The notes under the pieces are model-generated. The model ran no database searches. It saw nothing but the letters and a program-made list of their open reading frames with translations, and was not told the DNA's origin. A stretch of 64,000 nt of DNA from Capnocytophaga sp. (lineage in GTDB: Bacteria; Bacteroidota; Bacteroidia; Flavobacteriales; Flavobacteriaceae), in contig JAUMUT010000003.1 in NCBI GenBank assembly GCA_030530525.1, positions 62,001-126,000 on the forward strand, read 5' to 3'. The stretch's first letter is position 1. Each line of letters begins with the position of its first letter. This document shows positions 45,954-54,325 of this stretch, piece by piece. Both the position numbers and the translations under genes were made by a program.

Positions 45954-46697
45954 ATGATGACAAGTATATCACAAAAACTAAAATCTGATATAAAAATAGA
46001 AGATGTAAAACAAGAAAATGGCATTTTCTTATGTATGAATAACGAATTTATAAATGGAGATAACCAAAAGTATATGAAAATGTATGATTGGATGTCTTTT
46101 GTATATGATTTTGGAGAAAAATGGATAGGAAGATTTAAGTACGGACACGCTATTGACCGCTTGCGTACCGAATTGATGAGTCGTTTGGAATGGAAGAATG
46201 CTATTTCGGTACTTTATGTTTCCATAGGTACAGGGGCAGACTTGCGTTATCTACCGCAAGGGATTGATCTGAAAACAATAGACCTTGTAGGAGCTGATAT
46301 TTCTATGGGAATGCTCAAAAGATGTAAGAAACAGTGGCAAAAGAAAACAAACCTTACCCTTGTGCAGTGCCCTGCCGAGAAATTGCCCTTTGCCGATAAT
46401 ACTTTTGATATTGTTTTTCACAATGGAGGTATCAATTTCTTTAACGATAAAGCTCTTGCTATGAGCGAAATGCTCCGAGTTTCCAAAGCAGGAAGCAAAC
46501 TCCTTATCGCCGATGAAACGGCTGACTTTGTGGATACTCAATACAAGAAAAGTATCTTCTCCAAGTCTTATTTTGAAGGCAAAACGGTTGATTTGAACGC
46601 CATAGAACAGTGTATTCCCGCATCAGTGGCTGAAAAGAAAACAGAATTGTTCTGGGATAACAAATTTTATGGTATTACTTTCAGAAAAAGCAACTAA
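45954..46697 (+). CDS. Class I SAM-dependent methyltransferase (UbiE/Methyltransf_11-like)
   Basis: Motif I VLYVSIGTGADLRYLP (GTGAD), acidic strand-2 end LVGADISMGMLKRCKK, then CPAEKLPFADNTFDIVFHNG (motif II/III) and MSEMLRVSKAGSKLLIADET (post-motif III). These define a class I methyltransferase of the Methyltransf_11 group. The N-terminal 70 residues (MYDWMSFVYDFGEKWIGRFK) are typical of small-molecule or quinone methyltransferases. It is the one clear enzyme in the island, with unknown acceptor; it overlaps the island layout and shares direction. Confidence 0.88.
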   Translation: MMTSISQKLKSDIKIEDVKQENGIFLCMNNEFINGDNQKYMKMYDWMSFVYDFGEKWIGRFKYGHAIDRLRTELMSRLEWKNAISVLYVSIGTGADLRYLPQGIDLKTIDLVGADISMGMLKRCKKQWQKKTNLTLVQCPAEKLPFADNTFDIVFHNGGINFFNDKALAMSEMLRVSKAGSKLLIADETADFVDTQYKKSIFSKSYFEGKTVDLNAIEQCIPASVAEKKTELFWDNKFYGITFRKSN

Positions 46698-47630
46698 ATG
46701 AGTTACATTACCTTTAAAAGCAAGCTCATAGAGCAAAAAGTAAAGCAATATCTGAAAAAGAAACACGCAGACCTTCTTGTAAAAGAGGGGAGGAGGGTGT
46801 TGGTCAAAGAAGAAGGAACACCTTTGATTACCAAAATGCTCATTCATAACGATGAGTTGCACTCGGAGGACTTAGCCGACTTGCAAATGTTCCCCAATAT
46901 AAAGGAATTACAGTTGCTATCGGACAATATAACTCACTTGGAAGCCTTGCCACCTTTGGAAAAGCTACAAAAACTCTATTTGAATATCAAGGCAACGGAT
47001 TATACGCCTCTCGCTAAGTATAAAAAACTTAAAAAAGTAGAGATTTTTGATAGTGGAGTAAACGATATTGCCCCTTTTTGTGAGCTTCCGAAACTGAAAG
47101 AGTTAAAACTATCGTGCAATAAGCTCACTTCTTTAAAAGGAATCGCTAAATTACAAAACCTAACTGAGCTTTGGTTGGATAGAAATCAAATTACAGATAT
47201 ATCCCCTTTGGCGTGGTTACCTAATCTTGAATATTTGCAGTTAGATAGGAATCAAATCAGCGATTTATCCCCTTTGAGTGCTCTTAAAAAACTCACCTCT
47301 TTGAGTTTGTACCACAATGAAGTAAAAAACCTTTCTCCTCTGAGGAATCTGCCCTTAGAAATATTAGAGTTAGAGCAAAATAAGATAGAAGACCTCAGCG
47401 ATTTGGTAGGCATAGAGACCCTTCGGAACTTAAAAATATGTTTTAACCCTATAAAAGACGCTTCTCCTTTGCTAAAAATGCCATATTTAGAGTTCATCTG
47501 TACAGATGCTAAGGATATCTACTTACCATTAGAACGTTACCTTGATAGATGTGTAATAAGAGAAGTGTTTGGAGGGCAGTACCCTAACTTTGAAGAAGCA
47601 GATACTTATATATTTAGTAAAAAAGAATGA
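46698..47630 (+). CDS. Leucine-rich repeat protein (internalin-A type LRR)
   Basis: About residues 65-275 hold eight or nine 22-residue LRRs with the LxxLxLxxNxIxDxSPL pattern: LTELWLDRNQITDISPLAWL, LEYLQLDRNQISDLSPLSAL, LEILELEQNKIEDLSDLVGI. Cytosolic (no signal). Such proteins bind partners; in immunity islands they may neutralise a toxin. Starts directly after the methyltransferase stop and overlaps the next gene by 4 nt. Confidence 0.9.
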   Translation: MSYITFKSKLIEQKVKQYLKKKHADLLVKEGRRVLVKEEGTPLITKMLIHNDELHSEDLADLQMFPNIKELQLLSDNITHLEALPPLEKLQKLYLNIKATDYTPLAKYKKLKKVEIFDSGVNDIAPFCELPKLKELKLSCNKLTSLKGIAKLQNLTELWLDRNQITDISPLAWLPNLEYLQLDRNQISDLSPLSALKKLTSLSLYHNEVKNLSPLRNLPLEILELEQNKIEDLSDLVGIETLRNLKICFNPIKDASPLLKMPYLEFICTDAKDIYLPLERYLDRCVIREVFGGQYPNFEEADTYIFSKKE

Positions 47631-48178
47631 AAAAAATGACCTTATTAGCCTCCTTATTGGCGTTGTTCTCTTGCAAAAGTTCGCCAGAAGAGAAAAAAGC
47701 CACCGAAGCCTTTCCCTTGCAATCCTTACTTACCTATGAGTATTGCGGAGAAAAGGACGGCTTTCAGTATTTCTTATTGGGAAACAGTTGGGAACGTAAA
47801 GTGTTCAAAGTAAAAAGCTCGGAAATAAATATAGATCCTCAATACATTTTCCACGTCGACCCCTTATTGGAACATAACCTGCCGATTACACTTGTTCAGC
47901 AAGAAAGAGTTTTTGCCGAAATTCCTGCCAATGGACAAAAACTCTATTTGTATAAGGACAATATTGTACAGCGTTATTTTCTTAGTTGTTCGGACTTACA
48001 CAAACAAGCCACTGACCGCCCTACCTACCTATATGATGAGATAAGCCAAGAAGATGCCGAAGCACATCAGGAGGACAGAGCCTACTATATAGGATATTAC
48101 AAGGGGGAGCAACTCATTCGTTACCGAAAGATATATAGGGGAGAGGTGCTTATAGAGAAAATACTGAATAATGAGTAA
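47627..48178 (+). CDS. Lipoprotein, 183 aa, function unknown
   Basis: Lipoprotein signal MKKMTLLASLLALFSC with lipobox LFSC (Cys16). The mature part has beta strands (GFQYFLLGNSWERKVFKV, YIFHVDPLLEHNLPITLVQQ) and an acidic C-terminal region. Periplasmic or outer-membrane anchored immunity would fit a toxin acting in the periplasm. ATGA overlap with the LRR gene; its end overlaps the next gene by 8 nt, so three genes are coupled. Confidence 0.65.
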   Translation: MKKMTLLASLLALFSCKSSPEEKKATEAFPLQSLLTYEYCGEKDGFQYFLLGNSWERKVFKVKSSEINIDPQYIFHVDPLLEHNLPITLVQQERVFAEIPANGQKLYLYKDNIVQRYFLSCSDLHKQATDRPTYLYDEISQEDAEAHQEDRAYYIGYYKGEQLIRYRKIYRGEVLIEKILNNE

Positions 48179-48620
48179 AGAGATTTATATACTACTGCTT
48201 TTCTTTCTTTTTCCTTGTATAGGATATGCGCAAGAGAAAGACACTATTCCTCCAATAAGCATTGAGGAAGAGGAGCTGGTAGAGGAGTTTTATTTCCCTT
48301 CAGGGGAAAGAAAACCGATGTTTGTACAATGTAAAGATATAAGCATAAGAGAAAGAGATACTTGCTTTTATCATTTCTTCTCCCAGTATCTAAAGCAAAG
48401 CATTCTTAAAAGTCCTTATAAGGAATTAGAAGGAAAAGCAATCGTCCTTTTCAGTGTGGAAAAAGACGGAAGTGTAAAGCTCCTCCATTGTGCGGCTTCT
48501 TCTCTGTATATAAGAAAAGAGATGCAACGCACTATGGAGCGGTTTCCTAAACTGATTCCTGCACAACAGAGGGGAAAGCCCGTACGCTATTTATATCGCT
48601 GTAGAATTAGGTTTGATTAG
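48171..48620 (+). CDS. Secreted TonB-C-terminal-like protein, 149 aa
   Basis: Signal peptide (LLLFFLFPCIGYAQ). The middle and C-terminal part (KGKAIVLFSVEKDGSVKLLH, IRKEMQRTMERFPKLIPAQQ, RGKPVRYLYRCRIRFD) has the TonB C-terminal fold pattern: V-x-F-x-V-x-x-DG-x-V, then a helix, then G-KPV and a last strand. It lacks the N-terminal membrane anchor, so it is not a classical energy transducer. Last gene of the island. Confidence 0.7.
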   Translation: MSKEIYILLLFFLFPCIGYAQEKDTIPPISIEEEELVEEFYFPSGERKPMFVQCKDISIRERDTCFYHFFSQYLKQSILKSPYKELEGKAIVLFSVEKDGSVKLLHCAASSLYIRKEMQRTMERFPKLIPAQQRGKPVRYLYRCRIRFD

Positions 48621-48669
48621 TTTGTATTGCTTTCTTCTTTGCAACTCTTGCCTATGGTAGCAAGTTAGT

Positions 48670-49071
48670 TTAATTCTCCTTTTTTCTTGAAACGAGCTTA
48701 AAAAACACAAATAAAGCACTGTAAATAAGCGTAATAGCGATATTACAAATTAGCAGATAAGGGTCTATCATTAAACGAAGTACATCCCAAAAGGCATACC
48801 AAACACCCCATCTGCTATCTGATTCTAAAAGAAAGGCAGTAAGAAAAACCATTGCATAACAAGCGATAAAAGTGCATAAGGCAACACTTATAAATGACTT
48901 TATATGGGCTACTTCTAATAGTTTTGTATATACTATGATGACAACAAAAGCCACAGGGAGCATTCCCAATAAAAATAGAGCCGCTCCTGTACTTTCTGTT
49001 GTGCTAATGGCAAGAAAAAAAGCTATTACAGCGAGGATAAGTGCCATCAAAAAAATGTAAATGGTTTTCAT
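48670..49071 (-). CDS. Small integral membrane protein, 133 aa
   Basis: The ATG at 49071 is chosen because the longer frame begins in the intergenic region. Four hydrophobic segments (FLMALILAVIAFFLAI, GAALFLLGMLPVAFVVIIVY, SVALCTFIACYAMVFLTAF, YLLICNIAITLIYSALFVFF). No known family. Minus strand, convergent with the immunity island. Confidence 0.65.
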   Translation of the reverse strand: MKTIYIFLMALILAVIAFFLAISTTESTGAALFLLGMLPVAFVVIIVYTKLLEVAHIKSFISVALCTFIACYAMVFLTAFLLESDSRWGVWYAFWDVLRLMIDPYLLICNIAITLIYSALFVFFKLVSRKKEN

Positions 49072-49164
49072 ATTTTCTAATGTTTCTATATACAAAAATA
49101 AGCCGTAAAAATCGTATTACATAAAGAAAATTTCGTTCTTTACTCACAAGTGAAGAACAGATTT

Positions 49165-49203
49165 TTTATAAAAAAGAACATCTTCCGTTGTGTAAGATGT
49201 TCT
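49165..49203 (-). terminator. Terminator of the DinB gene
   Basis: On the minus strand AGAACATCTT and AAGATGTTCT (49203-49194 and 49184-49175) form a perfect 10-bp stem, followed by a T run, 29 nt past the stop at 49232. Confidence 0.9.
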
Positions 49204-49231
49204 CTGTTAATAAGTAAAAATTCAAATATGG

Positions 49232-49696
49232 TTACAAAAAGTAATTCAATGCTAAAATAGTTCCCAAATGCATTCCTTCGTGGGTATTATTGAAGTAAAA
49301 AACGTCTTCTATCGTATCCATAGGGTAGCCAAGACTCGTAGTGTAAGGATTATAATGCTGGAAAACTCCTTTTTTATAATTCTCTTCCAATTGTTTGGCT
49401 GTAAATGAAAGCAAATGTTTTAATTCTTCTATTTCCGACAAAGTAGGCACTTCCCCCGTTGGGGCGGTTCCTTTTTTATATTTGTCTATAAATTCTTCCG
49501 AAACAAGGGTTGGCGTATCGCTGAATTTATAAAAAAGTATCTGCTCGGTAGCAACGCAATGTGCTATATTCCAAAATACGTTATTATGAAATCCTTCGGG
49601 GATTTTGGCTAATTGTTCAGGAGTATAAGTTTCTAAAAATTTTAAGAAACGTTTCCTAAGACATAAATGAACTTCAAAAATTTTATCAGAAAGCAT
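49232..49696 (-). CDS. DinB family protein
   Basis: 154 aa four-helix bundle of the DinB/YfiT superfamily. Metal-site candidates: His in NNVFWNIAHCVATEQILFY and the pair in FYFNNTHEGMHLGTILAL (THEGMH). DinB-like enzymes include thiol-dependent transferases; the substrate is unknown. The promoter carries a 40-bp palindrome (49739-49778) over the -33 region and TATCTTTG on the minus strand (49730-49723 approximately). Confidence 0.85.
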   Translation of the reverse strand: MLSDKIFEVHLCLRKRFLKFLETYTPEQLAKIPEGFHNNVFWNIAHCVATEQILFYKFSDTPTLVSEEFIDKYKKGTAPTGEVPTLSEIEELKHLLSFTAKQLEENYKKGVFQHYNPYTTSLGYPMDTIEDVFYFNNTHEGMHLGTILALNYFL

Positions 49697-49738
49697 TTTT
49701 ATAATAATTTTTAGTTGAATAATTACTGCAAAGATACA

Positions 49739-49778
49739 ACATTTTTAGGAAACGATACGTATCGTTTCCTAAAAATGT
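49739..49778. promoter_or_regulatory. 40-bp perfect palindrome upstream of the DinB gene
   Basis: Perfect inverted repeat centred at 49758/49759 with core AGGAAACGATAC|GTATCGTTTCCT and outer arms ACATTTTT/AAAAATGT. There is no loop. On the minus strand it overlaps the -33 area of the DinB promoter (TATCTTTG follows). It could be an operator, a cruciform or a bidirectional terminator stem. Confidence 0.85.
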
Positions 49779-49836
49779 AAGCACCGCTTTATAAAAATGT
49801 AGGCATCGCTTTACAAAAATGTAAGCACCGCTTTTT
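49771..49836. repeat. Three tandem 22-bp repeats
   Basis: AAAAATGTAAGCACCGCTTT (AT/TT) occurs at 49771, 49793 and 49815, the middle copy with three changes. The first overlaps the palindrome arm. The block ends exactly at the nhaD stop codon. Confidence 0.85.
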
Positions 49837-51153
49837 TTAAAAGAAATGTTCAATAGCGATAAGGGAAAGCGCACCTGCCAAAAATCCTATAAAGGCTAAC
49901 CAAGAAATGTTCTTTACATACCAGAAAAAGTTTATCTTTTCCATACCCATAGCAGCCACTCCAGCCGCAGAACCTATGATAAGCAAACTTCCGCCCGTAC
50001 CTGCCGCATAAGCAATGAAGTGCCACAAACTATCATCTAACGGAGCTTGGAACATACCAATACTTGCCGCTACCAATGGCACGTTATCTATCACAGATGA
50101 TGCAACGCCCAATAGCATTACTACAATATTTTGGTTAGGAATGGCAGTGTCTAACCACCCTGCGAAGTGGAACAAAATACCAACAGACTCCAAAGCCGCT
50201 ACGGCGAGTAATATTCCTAAGAAAAATAAAATACTAGATATTTCAATGCGAGATAAAGCTCTATGTACCGAGAAGGAAGGCGCATCGTCTTCTTTTGGTT
50301 TCATAAACTCAGAGAAGAACCACATAGTAGCCAAAGCGAACATCATTCCTACATAAGGAGGCAAATGCGTTACCGATTTGAATACAGGAACAAAGATGAT
50401 GGATAAAAATCCGATAATTAGCATTGGGGTACTACTCTTCAAGGCTTCTGTTTTGTCAGTACGAGGGATGTCCAATTTCCCTTGGAAAACAGGAAGGAAA
50501 GAAGCTATTGCCAATGGTACGAAGAAGCAAATAACCGAAGGGATAAATACATATTCTATTAATTTTACCGCCGATACTTTATTTGCCATCCAAAGCATTG
50601 TTGTAGTTACGTCTCCAATAGGCGACCACGCTCCACCAGCATTGGCAGCAATGATAAGCAAAGAAGCGTACCAGAATCTTGTTTTTTGGTCTGGAACTAA
50701 TTTTCTTAAAATAGTTATCATTATAATAATAGTGGTAAGGTTGTCTATCAAGGCAGAAAGGAAGAAGCCAACCACGCCCAAAACCCAAAGGAGTTTTTGT
50801 TTTTTACGAGTTTTTACGATTTTTTTGATAATCTCAAAACCTCGGTGCATATCAATAATTTCTACAATGGTCATCGCACCAATAAGGAAAAAGAGTATTT
50901 CTGCAATTTTCCCGATATGGTGCAAAAGCAAGTCATCAATAGCAGTAGCGTTATCCACGCCGTGCTTCTGTGCCAAAGATACCAAGTTGGAATCTTCAAT
51001 GCTAAACACTTCCAAATTTGCCATTCGTAAAATAGCCCAACAAACGGCAGCCATTCCAAGAGCGGAAATGGTCTTGTCAATTCGTACTTGGTGTTCTATC
51101 GTGATGAAAAAATATCCTCCAAAGAACACCACAATGAGTAGTATTTCCCACAT
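49837..51153 (-). CDS. nhaD: Na+/H+ antiporter NhaD
   Basis: 438 aa, about 12 membrane helices. NhaD hallmarks: FFLIGAMTIVEIIDMHRGFE, then LSALIDNLTTIIIMITILRK and ANAGGAWSPIGDVTTTMLW, with NVPLVAASIGMF and AAGTGGSLLIIGSAAGVAAM in the second half; Asp and Thr in the discontinuous helices are the ion site. The ATG at 51153 gives the native MWEILLIVVFFGGYF start. NhaD proteins exchange cytosolic Na+ for H+. Confidence 0.93.
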   Translation of the reverse strand: MWEILLIVVFFGGYFFITIEHQVRIDKTISALGMAAVCWAILRMANLEVFSIEDSNLVSLAQKHGVDNATAIDDLLLHHIGKIAEILFFLIGAMTIVEIIDMHRGFEIIKKIVKTRKKQKLLWVLGVVGFFLSALIDNLTTIIIMITILRKLVPDQKTRFWYASLLIIAANAGGAWSPIGDVTTTMLWMANKVSAVKLIEYVFIPSVICFFVPLAIASFLPVFQGKLDIPRTDKTEALKSSTPMLIIGFLSIIFVPVFKSVTHLPPYVGMMFALATMWFFSEFMKPKEDDAPSFSVHRALSRIEISSILFFLGILLAVAALESVGILFHFAGWLDTAIPNQNIVVMLLGVASSVIDNVPLVAASIGMFQAPLDDSLWHFIAYAAGTGGSLLIIGSAAGVAAMGMEKINFFWYVKNISWLAFIGFLAGALSLIAIEHFF

Positions 51154-51261
51154 AATAATATTGTATAATAAAATTTCGGGTGCGAAAATACTAAAAAAAA
51201 ATAGTTTTACCAAATAATTTTTTGTGAATTTATCTTTATATTTCTTTTCGTTTTAACAAAA

Positions 51262-51316
51262 AATAAAAGCCCTGAATATAGCCTATTTTACCAATGAAAA
51301 TATGTATATTCAGAGA
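51262..51316 (-). terminator. Probable terminator of the nitroreductase gene
   Basis: CTGAATATA (51272-51280) pairs with TATATTCAG (51305-51313) with an inner ATTTT/AAAAT pairing. On the minus strand a T-rich stretch follows, 26 nt past the stop at 51342. Confidence 0.7.
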
Positions 51317-51341
51317 CTTTGAATAAAGAAACAAAAATGAA

Positions 51342-51854
51342 TTAATTTACACTTCCGATGAAGAAAACGCCGTAACATTCTTGGTTTTCTTCCAGTTTTA
51401 AGAAAGAATGTAGGTGTTTTACGAATTTTGGCGAACTCCAATAACAACCTACTTGGTGGGCGGTACTCATCAAATACATATTTTGCACAGCCATAGCTAC
51501 CGCTGCTATTTCTTCCCATTCGGGTACTTCTTTGCTAAAATTTACACTTATAGTTACCAAAGTATCCGCTTTTTTTACTTTTTCAACAATGCTTGTGTAT
51601 TTCGCTTCGGAAAATTTATCCGCTGGGATATGTTTTTTGTACAATGCTTGCATTTCTTTACCCAATTGTTCTTTTTCTTCCGAACGGAAAATTTTAAACC
51701 GCCACGGCTTTGTTTTTTTATGATTGGGCGCATAAGAGGCAGATTCTACAATATCCTGAATAATATTTTCAGGGATTTCTTCTGCGCTATACTCCGCTGG
51801 GAAAGTACTTTTTCGGTCTTTGATAATTTGTTTTAAAATTTTAGCAAAACTCAT
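51342..51854 (-). CDS. Nitroreductase family protein (FMN-dependent)
   Basis: 170 aa nitroreductase fold. RKSTFPAEYSAEEIPENIIQ corresponds to the RRS/T entry motif, VESASYAPNHKKTKPWRFKI is the FMN-binding helix and strand (SAPNHKxTxPWRF), and MAVQNMYLMSTAHQVGCYWS plus GVFFIGSVN give the C-terminal flavin contacts. It reduces nitro- or quinone-type compounds with NAD(P)H. Located between nhaD and the repeat lipoprotein, all on the minus strand. Confidence 0.9.
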   Translation of the reverse strand: MSFAKILKQIIKDRKSTFPAEYSAEEIPENIIQDIVESASYAPNHKKTKPWRFKIFRSEEKEQLGKEMQALYKKHIPADKFSEAKYTSIVEKVKKADTLVTISVNFSKEVPEWEEIAAVAMAVQNMYLMSTAHQVGCYWSSPKFVKHLHSFLKLEENQECYGVFFIGSVN

Positions 51855-51872
51855 ATTGTTTTATTAATGAAA

Positions 51873-53741
51873 TTATTTTTTAGAATTTACAATATCAATA
51901 ATTTTATTGAAATTGGTTATAACATCTCTATTTGTTCCTTCTATAAATCCATTTCCCTCTTGAGTAGCATATCCTCCATCAAAAGTATTTTGGATTAAAT
52001 TTTCTATTTCCGTATCAGGGAATTGTTTTCTGTATCCTTCCGCTTCACGCGCCATAAGCTCAATATGTGCATATACTACTCCATAAGTGTAAATATCTTC
52101 ATATATTTTTTGGGCTTCTTTTAAAGTAAGATTTTCTTTTTTAGAGAGATATGTACCTTTTGAATCAGAAGTTAGTTTAGCTCCAAATCTCCAAGTTTCG
52201 GATTGGTTTTTATTTTTAAATTTATTCAAAGGATATGGGTCTTCTTTATTAACAAGAGTAAATAATTTGTCAAATTCTTTTAAAGTGTTTTCTATAAGTT
52301 GTTTGTAAGTATTAACATCATTTATTCCTGTTTTATAATAAGGAATATTAGCTCGGTGTGCTATTTTGTTAAAAGATTTTGGCACAGCATAAACAGTCGC
52401 TTCCAGCGTACCTCTTTTTTTTCCGTCTTGTGTGGTAATATTAACTTTTGTAGTTCCCACTTTTTTTGCTAACAGAGTGATTTTGTTGTCTTTAACCTCA
52501 TCTTGTAGTGCTACGATGTCTGCATTTTCCACTTGTATTTTGTCGGTGGCATTTAGCGTACCAACAATAGTTACTACGGCAGTTTTACCTTCTTCTATGG
52601 TTGCTTTTTCAGGAGAGAAAGTTAATAATAATTTAGGAGTAACAGTTGCTTCCAGTGTCCCTCTTTTTTTGCCATCTTGTGTGGTAATATTAACTTTTGT
52701 AGTTCCCACTTTTTTTGCTAATAGAGTGATTTTGTTGTCTTTAACCTCACCTTGTAGCGTTACGATGTCCGCATTTTCCACTTGTATTTTGTCGGTGGCA
52801 TTTAGCGTACCAACAATAGTTACTACGGCAGTTTTACCTTCTTCTATGGTTGCTTTTTCAGGAGAGAAAGTTAATAATAATTTAGGAGTAACAGTTGCTT
52901 CCAGTGTACCTCTTTTTTTTCCATCTTGTGTGGTAATATTAACTTTTGTAGTTCCCACTTTTTTTGCTAACAGAGTGATTTTGTTGTCTTTAACCTCACC
53001 TTGTAGTGCTACGATATCCGCATTTTCCACTTGTATTTTGTCGGTGGCATTTAGCGTGCCCACAATGGTTACTACGGTAGTTTTACCTTCTTCTATGGTA
53101 GCTTTTTCAGGGGTAAAATGTAAATCAAAAACAGGAGTAACAGTCGCTTCCAGCGTACCTCTTTTTTTGCCATCTTGTGTGGTAATATTAACTTTTGTAG
53201 TTCCCACTTTTTTTGCTAATAGAGTGATTTTGTTGTCTTTAACCTCACCTTGTAGCGTTACGATGTCCGCACTTTCCACTTGTATTTTGTCGGTGGCATT
53301 TAGCGTACCCACAATGGTTACTACGGCAGTTTTACCTTCTTCTATGGTAGCTTTTTCAGGGGTAAAATGTAAATCAAAAACAGGAGTAACAGTCGCTTCC
53401 AGCGTACCTCTTTTTTTGCCATCTTGTGTGGTAATATTAACTTTTGTAGTTCCCACTTTTTTTGCTAATAGAGTGATTTTGTTGTCTTTAACCTCACCTT
53501 GTAGCGTTACGATGTCCGCATTTTCCACTTGTATTTTGTCGGTGGCATTTAGCGTACCAACAATAGTTACTACGGCAGTTTTACCTTTTTCAATTTCTAA
53601 TTTTTCAGGATTAAACTTTAATTCCGTCAAAGGAGATTGCGGTTTTTCTGGTTTTTGTGGTTCATCATCATTTTTTTTGCAGTTTGCAAAAAGAAAACTT
53701 ATGGCCAAAGCCATTAACGTAATGTTAAAAAATTGTTTCAT
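51873..53741 (-). CDS. Lipoprotein with five near-identical 83-residue Ig-like repeats
   Basis: Lipoprotein signal with Cys20 or Cys21 (LFANCKKN). After a Pro-rich linker come five repeats of 83 residues, each with EEGKTAVVTIVGTLNATDKI, VTLQGEVKDNKITLLAKKVG and TTKVNITTQDGKKRGTLEAT, a BIG2-like beta-sandwich. The DNA repeats (249 bp, about 52390-53635) are nearly identical, so copy number can change by recombination. The last 165 residues are a separate helical domain (FNKIAHRANIPYYKTGINDV, YEDIYTYGVVYAHIELMARE) of unknown type. Likely a surface stalk presenting the C-terminal domain. Confidence 0.83.
   Translation of the reverse strand: MKQFFNITLMALAISFLFANCKKNDDEPQKPEKPQSPLTELKFNPEKLEIEKGKTAVVTIVGTLNATDKIQVENADIVTLQGEVKDNKITLLAKKVGTTKVNITTQDGKKRGTLEATVTPVFDLHFTPEKATIEEGKTAVVTIVGTLNATDKIQVESADIVTLQGEVKDNKITLLAKKVGTTKVNITTQDGKKRGTLEATVTPVFDLHFTPEKATIEEGKTTVVTIVGTLNATDKIQVENADIVALQGEVKDNKITLLAKKVGTTKVNITTQDGKKRGTLEATVTPKLLLTFSPEKATIEEGKTAVVTIVGTLNATDKIQVENADIVTLQGEVKDNKITLLAKKVGTTKVNITTQDGKKRGTLEATVTPKLLLTFSPEKATIEEGKTAVVTIVGTLNATDKIQVENADIVALQDEVKDNKITLLAKKVGTTKVNITTQDGKKRGTLEATVYAVPKSFNKIAHRANIPYYKTGINDVNTYKQLIENTLKEFDKLFTLVNKEDPYPLNKFKNKNQSETWRFGAKLTSDSKGTYLSKKENLTLKEAQKIYEDIYTYGVVYAHIELMAREAEGYRKQFPDTEIENLIQNTFDGGYATQEGNGFIEGTNRDVITNFNKIIDIVNSKK
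52390..53635 (-). repeat. Five tandem 249-bp coding repeats
   Basis: The marker CCAACAATAG/CCCACAATGG recurs at 52561, 52810, 53059, 53308 and 53557, exactly 249 bp apart. Copies differ by a few bases only; the multiple of three keeps the frame when units are gained or lost. Confidence 0.95.
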
Positions 53742-54007
53742 TAGATTTGTTTTTATATATTATACGATTTAATTTTGGTTATGAATTAAGTAAGATTGAT
53801 TTGGGAATACCCCAGACTGATAATAGTTTTTGCCTGCAAAATTACATCTTTTTGTAGAAAAAAACAAATTCGTTTTATAAAATTACGAAAAAGTTAATTT
53901 TTTGGTATTTATTCGGAAATAAATATAAAAAATTAACAAATTATTTTGTTGATAACTTATGGCAAAGAAATATTTTTTGTTTAAAAAAAAGTTCTAATTT
54001 TGCCATC

Positions 54008-54325
54008 GTGAATATCGTAGGAATATCAACATATTATAAAATATACCAAAAAGACGGCGACCGCAGGTTTTATTTGGAAATGCCCGACAAAACGATAGAA
54101 CTTCGCTTTTGCGAATTGTTAGAGTTTCGAGGCAAAATACAAGCTATTGACCTTACCCCGCATTTTGATTCTTCACAAAACGGATTGGAAATCATTAGTT
54201 TTTGTGGAGGAAAATATCTTTGTATATTCACTACTGCACAAATTATTGACCTGCAAAAACTTCTTTATAGTATTTTTGAAGGAATTTCTGAAAAAGAAAT
54301 TTTTACTAAATACGTATTATTATGA
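54008..54325 (+). CDS. Hypothetical protein, 105 aa, possibly leaderless GTG start
   Basis: TAATTTTG (53995-54002) ends 5 nt before the GTG at 54008, so transcription may start at the codon itself, or translation starts further in. Soluble: GISTYYKIYQKDGDRRFYLE, MPDKTIELRFCELLEFRGKI, HFDSSQNGLEIISFCGGKYL. Its stop overlaps the epimerase ATG (ATGA at 54322-54325). No family recognised. Confidence 0.65.
   Translation: MNIVGISTYYKIYQKDGDRRFYLEMPDKTIELRFCELLEFRGKIQAIDLTPHFDSSQNGLEIISFCGGKYLCIFTTAQIIDLQKLLYSIFEGISEKEIFTKYVLL

Noticed and set aside
49651-49690. A second copy of the palindrome core (AAACGTTTCCTAAG) in the DinB coding start
   Set aside because: Only a partial match, and it encodes conserved-looking residues (RKRFLKF); not counted as an operator.
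49771-49836. CRISPR array
   Set aside because: Only three 22-bp units with no spacers between them and no cas genes nearby; these are simple tandem repeats.
52390-53635. CRISPR or rearrangement hot-spot array of non-coding type
   Set aside because: The 249-bp units are in frame coding sequence with protein-level repeat structure.
52432-53772. 446-aa frame on the plus strand through the repeat lipoprotein
   Set aside because: It is the mirror frame of the minus-strand 249-bp repeats; it lacks signal, composition is Ser/Val-rich shadow-like, and the minus-strand gene has a lipobox and domain structure.
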